From contig JAYKAV010002924.1 in NCBI GenBank assembly GCA_035582835.1, positions 1 to 64,000 of the forward strand: a stretch of 64,000 nt of DNA, in the 5' to 3' direction. The position numbers were made by a program, and so were the translations under genes. Origin of the DNA: Phoebastria nigripes. Its lineage: Eukaryota > Chordata > Aves > Procellariiformes > Diomedeidae. This document shows positions 22,151-35,982 of this stretch, piece after piece. The number at the start of each line of letters is the position of its first letter. Positions within the stretch are counted from its first letter, which is position 1. Below the pieces are notes generated by a model. The model worked only from the letters and a program-made list of their open reading frames with translations, searched no databases and was not told the origin of the DNA.

Positions 22151-24150
22151 AATATGATTTTACCACTAGTAAAAAAAAAAAAGCAAAACGCTTTTTTTTT
22201 TTGTTAATTAGGTGTTTTCTGGGATTTTTGCCCTTAACCATATTTAGCACCATTCTTTCCTACCATTCCTTTTCTCTGTTTTCCTTATACCTAAAAAGGT
22301 ATTTTTTTCAGATAGAACTGCACAGGATTTTTTTTATATTCAGCGTTGTATTTTCGTGAAAGTAATCTGGCTTTATTCCATAGATTAATGGATAAAGTAC
22401 TTTCTGTGGCTTCTCATAGTAGCTGCATGACTGTATGACCTGTAGGAGATTGGCCTCTCTGATCTTCCTCTTCCTTCTGCTTTACGTATTATTGTACAGA
22501 GCTGAGTAAACGCAAGCTTGAAATACTGTAAGTTTTCTTCATTCAGCACTATATACATTTAAATGAACTGTTTAACTGTATAATACTTCAATTACATGAA
22601 AGAAAACAGGATCACATGCATTTTTAACAAGCTTTTTATAGTTTTTCTAAAAATGCTCAATCATTTCTATTTAATAACTTGCTCTGAGGTTGTTCCAAAG
22701 TTTTATTAACTGAAATTAGTCCTCTTAAATATGTAAAGCATCATCTCTCAATTCTTGCTCCAGCGTTAAAGTAGATGAATCAAAACTATCCCGTGTAATC
22801 TTGTACTGTATATGCAGCAAGGCAAAAGTCTGAGGCGCTAAATTCCATAGATGAGTGGATAAAAAGGTATGTATATTTACATATATAAATTTGGCTTGTG
22901 ACATGGCTTGTGTTTTTTCACCATTGTAATGTGCAAGTCTTCTGTTACTTGCACGCGGTCTTCTTTTCCCTGTTTCCTGAGCAAAGACACTGGGCGAGGG
23001 GGTGTACAAGAGTTGGGCAGCTGCAGCCAAAGAAGAGGCTGGAGAGCGCACTGAACAACCTCTGCACTTGCGCAGCCTGTCGTCATTTCTATTCTCTTGA
23101 ATTTATCATTGGCACTTCCCTGTCCAGATAAGAGCGATTTATTCCAAACTGTGTTGTCATCAGCGCTTTTATTTTGGTGTTTCCAAGTTTATCTGGTATC
23201 AGTAACCGCATCTCTACTTCTCAGAGGGAAAAACGTCAGTTAACGTGAAAATGTAAGCAGCATGCTGGCAGTGCTGAAGTTATAATATTGCTTATAGTGC
23301 TCTTCTTAATGATATTACAAAACCCCACATAAACGCCATATAAATGACGTGATTACTGTGGAAGACAAACAGTGATTTACTGCTGTGTGCCATGGTGCTT
23401 TCACTCATTGTGGGGAGTAGCTGGGTGTCGTCGTGGTTTTCTGAAATGCTGTAATGCATTTGAAATGTTTCAGACTGTAACGCTAAGAGGAATAATAATA
23501 TTGAGTCACAAAACTGAAGGTGGGGAAACTTAGAAATATAGATAAAATTGCATGTGGGAATTGTTGATATTATCTAGGAATTGAGACTTCTGTTTAAAAT
23601 ATGGTATGTATCGCTTCCTCCATAGATATTGCAGCTAATATATATTTCTGGACAGGTGGTTGCAATAAATAATGGTTGCAATTCCAGAGAACCTATTACA
23701 CTTACCAAAGCTGTTCTCTTGAAAACATTATTTACAGAGTATAATTAACCTCCTGCCTTTTCATGTTCCTGCTGCATACGAGTAACTGGAACAAATCGCT
23801 CTGTTATAATTATCTTCCTGCACTTTCTTCCATCTCATTAATCTTATAAAAATTATCACAACTTTCACTTTTTTGTGTTTCCTATATTATTTGTCAAATT
23901 TTAATTTTATGTTGACTTTACCAGAGTCATGGAGAATCATTTTGTTTGGACATAGCTATCAGGAATTTGAGAATACAATGACTGAGGGACTTACGCAGAG
24001 TTTTACCCTCTTATTATTACAGGCAGCATAGCTATCCATTTTTTAAATTGTTCCATGTCAGAAACTGATATTTATTCTTCTTCTCCACTACTCTTCTGAG
24101 TAAGATGTTCTACAATATCACCAGTCTGATATTTGAAAGGTGTTTTTTCC

Positions 24151-24180
24151 CTTCCATAATTCATTTTCTCTTCCATAATT
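24151..24180. repeat. Short direct repeat, period 19
   Basis: CTTCCATAATT at 24151-24161 and again at 24170-24180. Confidence 0.85.
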
Positions 24181-25706
24181 TGCGTTCATATTTTCCTCAT
24201 CCAATTCTGTTTTAATTTTATCCTGAAGGAAAGTTTAAAAGATCACATACTTTTGAAATACCAAATTTTTAACAAAATCAAATTCTTGTTTTCTGGAAAA
24301 GTAACTAAACTCTTTGTTGATTTTCATTTAAAAAACAAAGCCTCAAAATATTTTTTATTTTGTTTTTAATACAAGTGTTCAGGCTTCCCACCATTCATCA
24401 CAGGGTACAATTCCTGGTGCAACACACAGTTACAGCCCAAAACCAAAAGCATGTGTGCTGTCTCTGCATTGATATCTGTCCTAAATATTTTGCTTGAACA
24501 TGAATGTCCTCTGCAAAGTCTTTTTGTGGGGCAAAGGTGGCAATTTAGTGCTGCTATTTTGACTGAGATTGCTGGGCATCTTCAGATTTGCCTTCCCAGC
24601 TCTGGTTTCTAGGAGAGATTTAGAGAATAAAAAAACCCACGTCTGTTGGAGGGGAGAAAGGGAAATAAGAAATAGGTTGTAGGGCTTAAAAAAGAGGATG
24701 GAAAAGCTATAAAAGGATGGAAGGATGAAAGGCAAGGGGGTTATGAAGACAGCAAAAAGGACAACAGTCATACCCTCTCCCCATCGCAAAAAATCCAGCG
24801 AAAACTGAGTAAAGAGCTTTAACATGTCATTTGTCTTGTACGATTTGTTAACAATCAACAAATACTTGTTAACAAAAATTATTCCTGCATCTCTGGTGAC
24901 TCTTCCTCACTGTGGAGGGAGTGATGTGCATGACAGCTGTGGCCAGGACCCCAGATTTGGCTGACACTGGTGGGTCTGACTTCTGTTGCCCTAGTGCCGC
25001 TTGCTGGTTCATTGCCTGACCCTAAGTAGCATCAGGGCAAAGTGCAGGGTGGGCTAAACCCTCTGATAACTGCTGGTCTATAAGAAGAGTGAAGAAGAGG
25101 TATGGGCAAAGAACCACTGAAGCTCTCGAGGACAAGGAGCACTCACATGCCTTTTCCTGTGAAGGTGGTTCTAGACTGTGGTCTCCCCAGCTGTGAGGCA
25201 GCGGGTTCATACCAGGTTTTGGTGGCAAGGCTTTTAAGGACTTTACAGGGATTCAAAATAAACCCTGATTAATCATGTTTAATCGTTTTGTATTCTGGAG
25301 GATGCTCAGGAGTGGCAGATGAAGTGGCTGCTGAGCAGAAATGTGTCTAACCTGTTGTTCCCCTTGGACTCTTACTTTTACCTCCTCATAATGTCAGAGA
25401 CGATAACTGAAAACAAGTTCATTTTTTGTGTCTTTTCCCTCAAATGACTTTGGATGGTGGACACTTGGTATCTATTTTGGAATTTGACAAGTAGGAGGTC
25501 TTTACAGTCTATAAAGTAAGTGTTCTTATGAGAAGAAAAATTTCAGTTTCTTCTATTTTCTTCTGATTGCTATTTTTCATGTGAGTGGGGATAGCGTAAT
25601 TGTAGACGTGTCTTGTTTGTGTCATATGTTTTGACCAGAATGAATAACTAAATATTTTTTTCCCTTTATTCTGAGAATAGTATCTTTTTATCATCTTGGT
25701 AATTTT

Positions 25707-25740
25707 CACTCTGTAGTAATTTGATTCACTCTATAGTAAA
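25707..25740. repeat. Tandem duplication, period 20
   Basis: CACTCTGTAGTAA is followed 20 bases later by CACTCTATAGTAA, one mismatch. Confidence 0.85.
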
Positions 25741-26401
25741 AATATATTTTTGAAGCTTCATTAAAGACCTTGTATTTTTGCTTTTCATAGTAACAAAGCA
25801 AGAAGTACTCTTTCAGCCTCAGTCAACAGGAAGAATTTTACAGATAATAAAGTAATCCACTCTTTTGGGTTTTGTTTAGCTGGGATTTTTTGGGGGTGGG
25901 GTTGAGAGGTGCTTTAAATGAAAATATAAGCAGGTATCACTTCCAGTCTTTGTTTCAGCAGTTTTTCTTAAAGAGAAGATCTTTCTGGGATGAATTCAAG
26001 CCCAAGAACTGAGGAGAGCGCAATTACGAAAGCTGAAGCTGTATGTACAGAAGAAAACATTTTGTGAATACTCCTTGGCATTGCTCTGTAAAGCGTGCTT
26101 AGCACAGTGAGAAACATGGCCAATAGTCAAATTCTTCAAATACAGCAAGTTCTCCTGATTGTTAACAAAAAAAAAAAAACTATTATCTGACAAGCTGCTG
26201 AAGTCCTACTGGCTTCAGAAATCCCATATAAGAGGCTTTATAAGGCTGAAGAAGTTGTATTCACATGCTTCAAGTGACTTAACGTGGTAGTTTCACAGTG
26301 GGCTGAGTTAGTCCCATGTGGGGACACCGTGTACAGAAGATTTAGCATTCTTGGACACGCAGTCTCCTTGAAGTGTGGCAGCATCGTCCCTCTATGTCAA
26401 T

Positions 26402-26443
26402 AACAGCTGATTTCCTGAGTCTCAACTCAGGAACAGCTGATTT
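26402..26443. repeat. Palindrome flanked by 12-bp direct repeats
   Basis: AACAGCTGATTT occurs at 26402-26413 and again at 26432-26443. Between them lies a perfect hairpin with arms CCTGAGT and ACTCAGG and a 4-base loop (26414-26431). Each direct repeat contains the palindromic E-box CAGCTG. Likely origins are strand slippage with template switching, or a tiny insertion with target duplication. Confidence 0.9.
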
Positions 26444-27088
26444 GTCACTCATCCTGCTGCCAGCTAAGAGGGACATCTTCTCGGGAAGAGGAAGATCTTA
26501 TCGCTTTCTTTTTTCTATTTTATTTTAATTTCTTTTTTTTAAGAGAGACCCTTTATCCTTGATAGTTATCAAAGAATTTCCTAGCAGTATGAGAAAGTGT
26601 CAATAAAATTAGGAATCCTTAATTTCATATAGAAATTAGTGAAAAAATTACTAACTGGGTAGAATTTGGAAGCTTTCTGTTTTCCAGAGCCAAAGATAGT
26701 AGTTTACAACAGAATAATTTAACTATATTTTACACTGCATTATTAAAAGTGCTTAAATCAAGAGAATGTGCTGAAGCTGTGGCCTGTTGTGCAAGCTATT
26801 TATTAAGCTGAAATACTGATTGGGAAAAACCTGGTTCATTTATCGTCCTAAATTTGCAGTTGAGTATAATAATTAAATCCCTAAAATCTGGATACAATCT
26901 TTTTCATAACTGTGTGGTCTGCCACCTTTCGATTTTCTTAATAATTACATGTTTACCGTCATTACATGATGATACATACTGAATATCCATCCATGTGATG
27001 ATTTGTAATGTGAACCTACAGCAACCTATATCCTAGTACAACTCCTTGCGTATGTGTATGTACAGAAGAGGTTCCTTTGAATCAGCAG

Positions 27089-27112
27089 GGGTGGTGGTGG
27101 TGGTGGTGGTGA
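27089..27112. repeat. (GTG)n microsatellite
   Basis: About seven tandem GGT/GTG units. Confidence 0.95.
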
Positions 27113-29989
27113 GATGTAGCATGTAAGATGTTAGCTAAAATTCTCAGCTGTTCTTCAGTGATGATATTACTCTTCTCCTAAGTTGAAGTGTTGGATGTCG
27201 TGTGCCTTCATGTCACAAAAATAAATTCCTAGTTCCTATGGATGTGTACGTAATTGGTTGACTACAATCAGATCACTCAAAGAAGAAGAGTGTTCATTTG
27301 TATTTATTTGCACAGTATTTCTCTTTTGTNTTTTCAATCACCTATAAACTGGAAGACATTTGACTTCTGATTTTTTAGCTAAAATATTCCAATTCATGTG
27401 ACTGAGATGTCGATGTTATTAAATTAGGCATTTTCCTTTTTGGGTGGTATAATTTTTTTTTCCAGGTTACTTTATGTCTTTTGAGACGCAAATGTTAAAA
27501 CAGAACTGGTGATGTTGTTTTCTAAACCAGCTAAGACTCTCAGAGGTTTCTTTAAATTGAACGCCAACAATTCATGTTATCTTAAGAAGTGCTGAGAGTA
27601 CTTCAGACTTTGCAGGGAGCTCTTCAGTTTGCAGGACCTGACTCCTTGAGCTAAGAAATGCATATCCTCTTCCAGGCAGCGCCCAGTGCTGCTTCCCTTG
27701 AACTGCATGGCAGTGTCTTTGTTCAAGGATTAATTTTCCCCTCTGGTGATTGCGTAATGCTGGATTAAATCCAATTTTGAGTCCTTGCCGTGGTCAGAAT
27801 ATTCCAAAATGTTCTTGGGACAACGTCAGAAACCTGAACATTTGAGCAGAGTAATGGATTTTTCCCTGGCTGATTGAGGATCAGTCATCTGCAGAAATTT
27901 GAAGGAGGCTGTGGATTGTGTGGCCTGGGATTTCCCTGGCTGTCAGCTGTTAAAGAGGTCAGGAATGGAGATTACTGTCATCCTTAAAAAATGTCTGTCC
28001 GCTGCTCCTCTGAGGAAACTCCACAAAGAGAATGGGAGGAGACACTGCTGGCTTCAGAAACTCATGACGAGCAGTGACAGGTCCGATTTCCTACACCGCT
28101 ACACATCATGTGGCTCTCTGTTAGTGTTCCCTGGTATATAAACAATGTTCATACACGAGAAGTAAGAGAGAAAGTACACACCGCACACACACGGGCGTGC
28201 TGGACTCTGCCATTCCCAGGTGTTTACAGATGTCACCAGTTGCCTAATGATGGACAGGTTTAGGGGGAGCAGTGTTACAGGGCAGGGAGGATCGCATAAA
28301 TCTTGGGGTTCATTTGTGGGAATATGGATAGCCTGCCTTTGGGGAGCTTTGCTGCAGCAAGTTTATCATGTGTACGATTGCTGTGTTGGCTGATATGAAA
28401 TCAAATTTTGTTGTGTTTGCCTTACTTGTCAAGAAATTTTGAGACTCTTTGAGGTGGAAATCCATCCAAAATTTTTTCTGTGAAAAATTCAATAATGGGA
28501 TGTGAAGCCAGATTAAATTATACTGTTTTGAAGGACAGCTGGTTAGGAAATTAAAATCTTCAATCAGTCTAGGGTAATAAAGTATTTAACCCAGATGAGT
28601 CTTTTGTTGTACATATTAGGAACTATCGTGTTTTATTCACTTGGTAAATATACTTTCTTTTTTAGTAGCTCTGAGCACATTTAAGTGAGCAGATTCTTGC
28701 CTTGTATCTTAATTTGATTATGTCTTACACTGTCCTTCCTTACTATTTCACAAAAGTTAAGAGGGTGTATAACAGGCTGAATCTTTTTTCCACTTAACAT
28801 GTTTGCAGAGCTGGACATCATGCTGAAAAACATATTTAAGGTCCAAATTAACTCCAGTAGCATTAAGGTATTTTTCACTTGGTGTCAGTGGAAGAAGATC
28901 TGGTTTCCTAAACCAGATTTTTCTTTTTCTAAAACGCCAGCAAGATACTGCAATCTTATCTAGCTATCAAAATGAGACATCAGCTTTTTTGAAGATGCTA
29001 AATATGTCAGTTGCTAAGCATTTTGGAAAATCTTTTTTAGGTACCTGAGTGGAAGTGGGGCAATTAGAAAAATAATCTGCAAAGCATTTCTTAATGGCTC
29101 TTTCTGAGGCTAGCATGTAGAGGAGATAGCTCAGTATTCATTTATTCGCTCATCGGAGAGCTATAGCAGGACCAAGTGAAAGTGCGCAAATCTAGTCTGT
29201 AATCACTAGTCTTATGTGGCAAGTTGCAACAACTTACCAAGGGTGAGTCATACTGTAGAAAGAAGGGGCTTTAAAAGGTACAGGAGACAGGTAGGTACTT
29301 CGTTTTCCATGGAGTGTGCAGTTTATTTTTCTTCCCTTTTGAGCCCATTCTTGAGATTTTTCTGTAGAAGAACCAAGACTTTTTTAAAAAATAAATAGAT
29401 TAGGAAATAAACAAGACATTTGTCATTCTGTGCAATGTGCTGGACCCATAGTAATTGCTAATGCAAGTTAGGTACCACTCAACAGCTGTCTGATATGCAG
29501 ACTGGACAAAATGCCAACCCTGGATTCAAGCTGTTACAGCCCAGCATAATGTGTTCTTATTGCTTCAGCACATAATATTCTTTAAAGAAAAAGTTAATAA
29601 GCAATGCACTGAGGGGATATAATCAACACTTCTACAACTGATGTTAGTCAACTTAGCTCCTATTCTAATGCTTGGGGGGGTACAAGTTTTAAAAACAGAC
29701 CAGTTGTTACATGTTAGTGTGAATTATCGTGGCATACAAAAAGACCTCAGTATTCAAATGCAGTTCTACAACCTTAGGCATTTAAATGCTGTGTCTAAAC
29801 ACATAGATGTATTGTATAATTTTTATAGGTTCTAAAAACTATTTTAGGCAGTCAGAATAGTGTGCTGTTGAGACCTACAGAAATATGGAGATTTCTAGAA
29901 AGATGTTGAAGTGTCATTTATTTACCTGCACTCCACTTACTGTGTGGATGTTTCTTTCATGTATTTCTTCTTTTTAAGACTAATTATAC

Positions 29990-30185
29990 TCTCTTAAAAT
30001 CTATTTTCAGCTCTTTTAAATGTCTGCTTCCCTCCTCTGTTAATTATCTTCTATTTTCTTTTCTTTTGATGTCAGTCTCCCCCTCACACACACACACACA
30101 CTCTCTCTTACTTTCTCTTATTCTGATGCCTCCAATTCTTTTCCATCTCTCCATAATGTTCTTTTTCTCTCCTCCAAGTGTGCTT
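29990..30185. repeat. Pyrimidine-rich tract with (CA)n and (CT)n
   Basis: Nearly 200 bases strongly enriched in C and T on the plus strand, with a (CA)n core at about 30084-30101 followed directly by (CT)n to about 30108. Such tracts can be length-variable and form unusual DNA structures. No gene. Confidence 0.8.
30084..30108. repeat. (CA)n-(CT)n compound microsatellite
   Basis: About nine CA units directly followed by four CT units, inside the larger pyrimidine-rich tract. Confidence 0.95.
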
Positions 30186-31711
30186 CCTCACTCTATTCAT
30201 ATGGGGGTTCAGCTTGTATAGCTGGGAATCACACCTTCTCGTCCAGGTTAGGTAACTTGTCATCACCCTTCTTGACTTTTCACGTAAAACCTACATGTAG
30301 CAATTTATCTTCTCATCACATATTCCTGCTNTTCTCTTTTATAAAAGCTTTTGCATTTGTTTTTTAGAGGATTTTCTCCTCTGTCTTGTGATGGCCATTG
30401 TATGCTATTCACTGAAGTTTGGGGGGGGGTTTAGTATTATTGTATCAGATTCACACTTAGATTGCTGTTTTACATTAGAAAATGTATCATTCATTGTGTA
30501 TTCTCAAACAAAAAAAGTATGTTTATATGGCCAGCAACTCAAAATATTACAAATAAGTGTCTCTATCTTGAGGCAGAATTAAAGCAGCAAGTAGTCTTTT
30601 CAAGGAAATGATGGACAAACAGCCACAACTGAATAGCTTTGCACAGNGATTGTATAGTTAGACCTGTTACTTACACTGCAGTAGTACCACAGAGGCCCAG
30701 TTACAGTCCAGAAACCCACTGTGTGCTGTAAAAACTGAGAGCAAAGTTGATTCACATGCTCTAGCTTTCATACAACTGAGGAATGACATCCTTCCTTGAG
30801 GAAGCATCTCTCTTAAATGTGTCAGTGCAGCAACTATTACAGAGGTCAGTTGTAATATGATGTTATTCTAGTATTTCTTGGATAAGCCTGGTAGAGTAAT
30901 ATAAATAACTTTTTTTTTCCCCTGAGTTTCTGGTGTTCCTTGCAGTCCCCATAATCATATCCCATCAGACCTGCACTTAACTACGGTGTTTATATCCTAA
31001 GGAATTCATGCTATCTTCTTTCCTTCCCTGAGGCACCTTGAACGTAATTGTCTTCACGTGCAAATGGCTTAAAATAATAAACATGGTATTGTCAAACTGT
31101 AATTCTTTATGAAGCAAACTTGGGTAGCAAAAGGTGCTGATTTATAAATAAAATAAACTCATTTAATTATATGGCTACATTTTTACAGCTGGTATTTGCT
31201 TGACTCATTGCCTGTCTACAGTACAGTGAGTGATTAACTGTTGTGACTAGAGAATAATTATTAATTATATTGCAATTTGTGAGCTGTTATGTGCATATCT
31301 AATAACTTTGGTTGTGCTATGAAGGCTGTTGGGCCAGAGGAGGTTAGTTACCTTTCTAAACAATTATGAAATGTCTACAGTGTGCTCCAATATGTGCATT
31401 TATAGTGGGCTACCTAGTACAAAAGCCTAATTGACCCAGACAATAAATCCCTGGTCTAGAATCTTTTCACCATTATTTTCACTATGAGGATAACAGTTAA
31501 AAATAAAAAGACTGTAGAGAAACAAAATTGTGTGGTCTCGTGAAGGTTGTTTGCATGCCCATCTGAAATGTGTGAAAATTGTCTGGTCTCCTTCATTTAA
31601 TAAATGTCACCATTACTGTAGATTTGTAGTTTTTCACTTTTTTGAGCAGTATCTGTATAGGAGTAAAGGCCTGAAAACTGAACTCCATACTCTCATCTAG
31701 TAGGTAGTTTG

Positions 31712-31738
31712 TTCCTTCCTTCCTTCCTTCCTTTCTTC
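31712..31738. repeat. (TTCC)n microsatellite
   Basis: About six TTCC units, decaying at the right end. Confidence 0.93.
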
Positions 31739-34700
31739 CACCTCCAACATCTAAGATGCTGTTGTTGTGTGGTGATTGCAATACTGCTCTCTGTGCTCAT
31801 CTTTCAGAGATAGCTGAGCCTCACCCAAAGAAATTTTCAGATTTCATCTTAATTTTATTTTCATATGTCCCTTCTTCTTTTAGCCCACAAAAACTTTCCA
31901 TACAACAAGCAATATGGCTCCACCAACTTGAAAGGGGGAAACAGAAAACAAATTTATTAATGGAAGGTATAAACGATCCAGTTGCATGCTACCTTGGTTC
32001 ACTGGCTCTCTTAACACTAGTGCTTCTGAGCCCAAGCCTTTTGCTTCCAAAGGACAATGGGGTGTTCAGGCATGAGGTATATCTCTTTTTGTACATGCCT
32101 TAAAGATAGCTGAAAGGGAAAAAAAAATCATATTCAAACTTTTGTCGACATTATTGGCCCACGTGTCACAGGTTGCCTCTGTCTCTTGGAGAAGTGGGAA
32201 AATTACATTGTACTAGCTCTGAGCACTGCATGTTGTCATCGAAATATCCAGTATCACTGACATCCTGGCAGAGCACAGTCGGTTAGTTGTAGCTATATCA
32301 TTTCCTCAGTCTACTTTTCAATGCCCCAGGGTTCAATGGTTGTTTTGGTTTTGGGGTTTTTTTTCTCTCTTATTTAGTCTTTTCCCCTCCTTTGCCAAAC
32401 AAACTTTCAAGGAAACCAGGAGTTCCAGTATTTGAATGTTATTTTCATGTAGGTGTCTTCTGCTTGAGCTCATGCTAAAATGCAGGCTGCAGATATAGCT
32501 GGGCATAGTCCCTTTTCAGAATTCTGGGAGAAATTTCCATTTCTGCTTTTTTCTTGATAAATCATTAAATGATCCCTCAGTAGCTTTTTTTAAGTCCTTG
32601 TATGTTGCTTGGCTTTTTTTCTTTTTATTTCCCCCCCAAGTATTCTGGCAGCTGATGTGTTCTTTACAATAGATAAAGCTGTCCTTCATCTCCACTGCCT
32701 AACAGGTGGTCTTTTTCTAATTGTTCTTATTATTTAGTCATTCTCTTTTTTAATAGTCATTCACGCCATACTCTTTATTCTGTGTACATTCACCACTTGC
32801 TAAACAGAACATGTCCCAGCTGGAAAAGACTGTCCCTTTTGCAGAAATAGCTTCTTTTCTTTTTGTTTCTGCACTGCCTGCTTCTGATCCAGCATTATGG
32901 CCCTCTTCTACTCAGACCAGTGGGACCTGTTGTTCAAATAATGACATTTATATGGATACAAAACTTTACCAAAAAACAATTGTTTTGCAGATCTGTAGGA
33001 GAACTCCCAAGTGGGATAGTTTTCTTCTGAGAAAATAAAATCTTTCTAGTGATTTTGAGATGAATTTGTAAGAACATTTAGGATATGATACTTACCACCA
33101 AAAAAATGGCCAACTCAGGTTTTGATTGAGGACAGTGTTTCAACAGGTATTTCCAACACGTTATATCTTTTGTATAAGGAAACCACCACTTCCCATAAAG
33201 CTTCTGCAACTTCAGTAGAGCTGGTTGGGGTCAAGCATTTTTTCTGTAGGAGAAAGAATGATAAAAATTTCTGTATTTATTTTCAGTAAAAATATGTTTA
33301 ACTAAAATCAATGCTTTGGTGAGTTTTGCCAAAGAACAAATTTTGCACTGTAGGAATTGCTTATATAATTTTTTGGCAAACTTTTCATTCTAAAGGGTCT
33401 TCCAGGCAGCACAAGTGAACGACATCTCTTACTGTGCTCTCTGTGGGTTTCATGGCCATTAACATGTTTTTGGGGAGAAAATCATATGTATTATTTGGAA
33501 TGAAGACGAGTGCAGAGTTTATGGGCCTAAGAGCATTATGCTCATGTTACTAGCACTGTGCAGTGAGATTTGGGCCTCCTTTGGTATTCTGTACTATGTA
33601 TGCTGTGCAGGCTTTACTCCAATTAATCTGGGCAGGCGCCGTGTATCTGACAGCAAACTGCATTTAACAATGATGTAATCTGACTGCTAGGTCTATTAGG
33701 ATATTCCCGCTGAATAAAACGTGTATGAAGGAGGGCAGTTTGAACTTGTATGGGAAATCCAAGCCTGCCATCCTCCATCTTCAGTGGCTGATATGTGTAA
33801 GCAAGACTTGACTGGAGCTCAAGCTGGGGCTGTAGAGTCAAAACAGGCTCCACAGCCAAAAAGCCAGAAACGCGGCCCTGTGCCACAGATCCTGGTACAG
33901 TCCTTGTTGGAATTTCTACCTGAGATCCTTTCTCCTCTGGAAAACATTTCTGTAGGTACAACAGCAGAGGTGGTGTGGCCTCTGGATCTGTAGCAAGATG
34001 CTACTTTGAGCCTGCTTGAAGGCTCTGGTTCAGGTAACCCAGCCATGAATGACATATTTAGGAAGCCAGAGGTTACTGGGTATCATGGTAGCTGTATCAC
34101 TTCCCTGTGTGCAGTAGCTGTGGGATCCAGTTTGCCTTGTCCTCCCTAACCCAGCGGGTCATCTGGTGGTGCTGAGTTCTCCCATTCTCTTGTGACTTGT
34201 GGCTTTTCAGTTTTCTTGGCTGTCATCAGCAAACAGTTTCTCTCTGCTACCTGAAGATAGACGTTTATAAAGTATTCTGTAGCTACAACAAGGCAAATAG
34301 GTAATTTATTTTGCTTTCGATCTATTTTAATTGCTCTGTTCCCTGGGACTGACAGAACATTTCTATTTTCTCACAGTTTCTCTGACTCTGAGTTTATTGT
34401 TTTTATATATTGGGTTATTTGATCTTCAACCTGCCTTCAAAGTTCACTTCTGTTGGGTTTACTCTTGAAAAAAAAAATGGCCTATAGAAGATGAATATTC
34501 ATTTTCAGTCTTTTCTTGGATTTTGCTTCTTCCATCATACTGCTGTTTCCTCTTGGTCTGTCTACTCCCTGTGACTCAATTACATTTTTTTAAAGGAGAG
34601 TTCAAAAGGAGTTGAAGAATTTTAACCTTCATATGTTCAAACCTTTGCATCTGGTGTAGATAAAATTTTTATAAAGATCCTTTTTTTTAAAAAAAATCAC

Positions 34701-35982
34701 TCTCTAAACTTTGCAAGCTTCCCAATACCAGAATAATTATTCCAAAATGTACAGCTTAATTACATTCCAGTTCCTATAGCTTAGTGAATGAACTGTAGCT
34801 CCTGCGTGAAATGATATAGAAAGTGATTTATATTTTTCCGAAGAACAGCTCTTTTATAATCCAGAGCTAGCAGTTACAAGAAACATGTGTTTAAGGTGTC
34901 AGGAAACTGCATTTCTAAAGCTTGTCCTCTTGTAACATTTGACCAGTTAATGCATGAGTATCTAACTGCCCCTCTCCTCCCCTTTTGGCTTGGTTGCCTA
35001 CTTATACTTTGAGATTTAAATGTGTGTAGAAACATACCTCCTCAGGACATAACCTCCTGCAACAAGGTATGTATTTCAAGGAGATATTCTTTCAATCTTC
35101 TTGAACTTATCTACAACCAGCTTTGACCCACCTACCTCACTCTGTGTAGTAGTAATTCCATCATATTTGTCTTATAACTACAACATCAGTTTCTCCTTAT
35201 ATTTTAAGCATTGAAGCTGTTTTACATCTGTTGAGCTCTCTTATTTTAGGATAGTTTTGTTATCAAGTGATTTCTGAAGTTATTGGGTGTTAATTCCCCG
35301 TTCCAGTAAGACCATCAAAAAACACTTCTTAGTGCTCAAGAAGTTTCTGTACCTGGTGTATTCAAGATACAACTTGCCAGACAATAAGAAAAGGATAGTC
35401 TGTATTTCAAAACCTGGATATTCCAAAATTTTCTGTGTGAGTCTCTTTGAGCCCTCTCATTTGCTTCTACACAAACACCCATTGGCATCAGATTTCGTTA
35501 TTTTTCTGAACCGACTACTTCCAGATGAAGTTGTTTGTGTAGTGTGTTTCTTTCCTTCAGTTTTCAGCATTATATATGAATTGCTATACCTTTTGGTTTT
35601 CTTAAGAGCCATCAGATGTACTTGCATCTTCCCTGACCTAGACCACACTCCTGTGAAGAAGAGGTCTGTTTTGTTCTATGAGAAAGGAAGTTTTTAGTAA
35701 TACTTGAAATAAGCATTGCTTAGTGCTGTGAAGTACTCCACTGGGTACAGAAAAACCTTAGATGTCTCCCTGTTCATGAGCAGTGTACTGGAAGCATCTA
35801 GACCAAAGGACTGAGGCAGCAACGTCTGCTATATACAAAGCTGAGATCTGGTCCTTCGTACAGTTCTTGCCACTATTGTTATCAACAAGACTTATTGCTT
35901 AATCTGGATGATTTTGATTGAAGAGTTCCTCAGGCTGGCAATTAAGAGGAACTATCTCCCAATTTCATTTCTTACCACTTCT

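Larger units (their letters stand above)
18603..29985. other. Unannotated AT-rich DNA
   Basis: About 11 kb without a recognised gene. The longest frame is 126 codons (24481-24861 minus), with no domain, over a purine-rich tract. Notable small structures are listed separately. The part from 23100 to 23850 has few simple repeats, many TAAT cores and a CRE-like ATGACGTGA, and is a candidate regulatory element only. Single N bases at about 20705 and 27330. Confidence 0.5.

Noticed and set aside
24481..24861. 126-codon minus-strand open frame with hydrophobic stretches
   Set aside because: It lies opposite a purine-rich tract, so the Phe/Leu/Ser-rich translation is a composition artefact; no domain seen.
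25195..25215. tRNA B-box-like GGGTTCATACCAGG
   Set aside because: No matching A box or cloverleaf could be drawn around it.
33623..34055. Overlapping frames on both strands (up to 112 codons)
   Set aside because: Mutually overlapping, domain-free, and due to a locally GC-richer stretch with few stops.
35287..35697. 136-codon plus-strand open frame, Leu/Phe/Ile-rich
   Set aside because: No recognised domain, AT-driven composition, and about one frame of this length is expected by chance in six frames of 64 kb (rough estimate).
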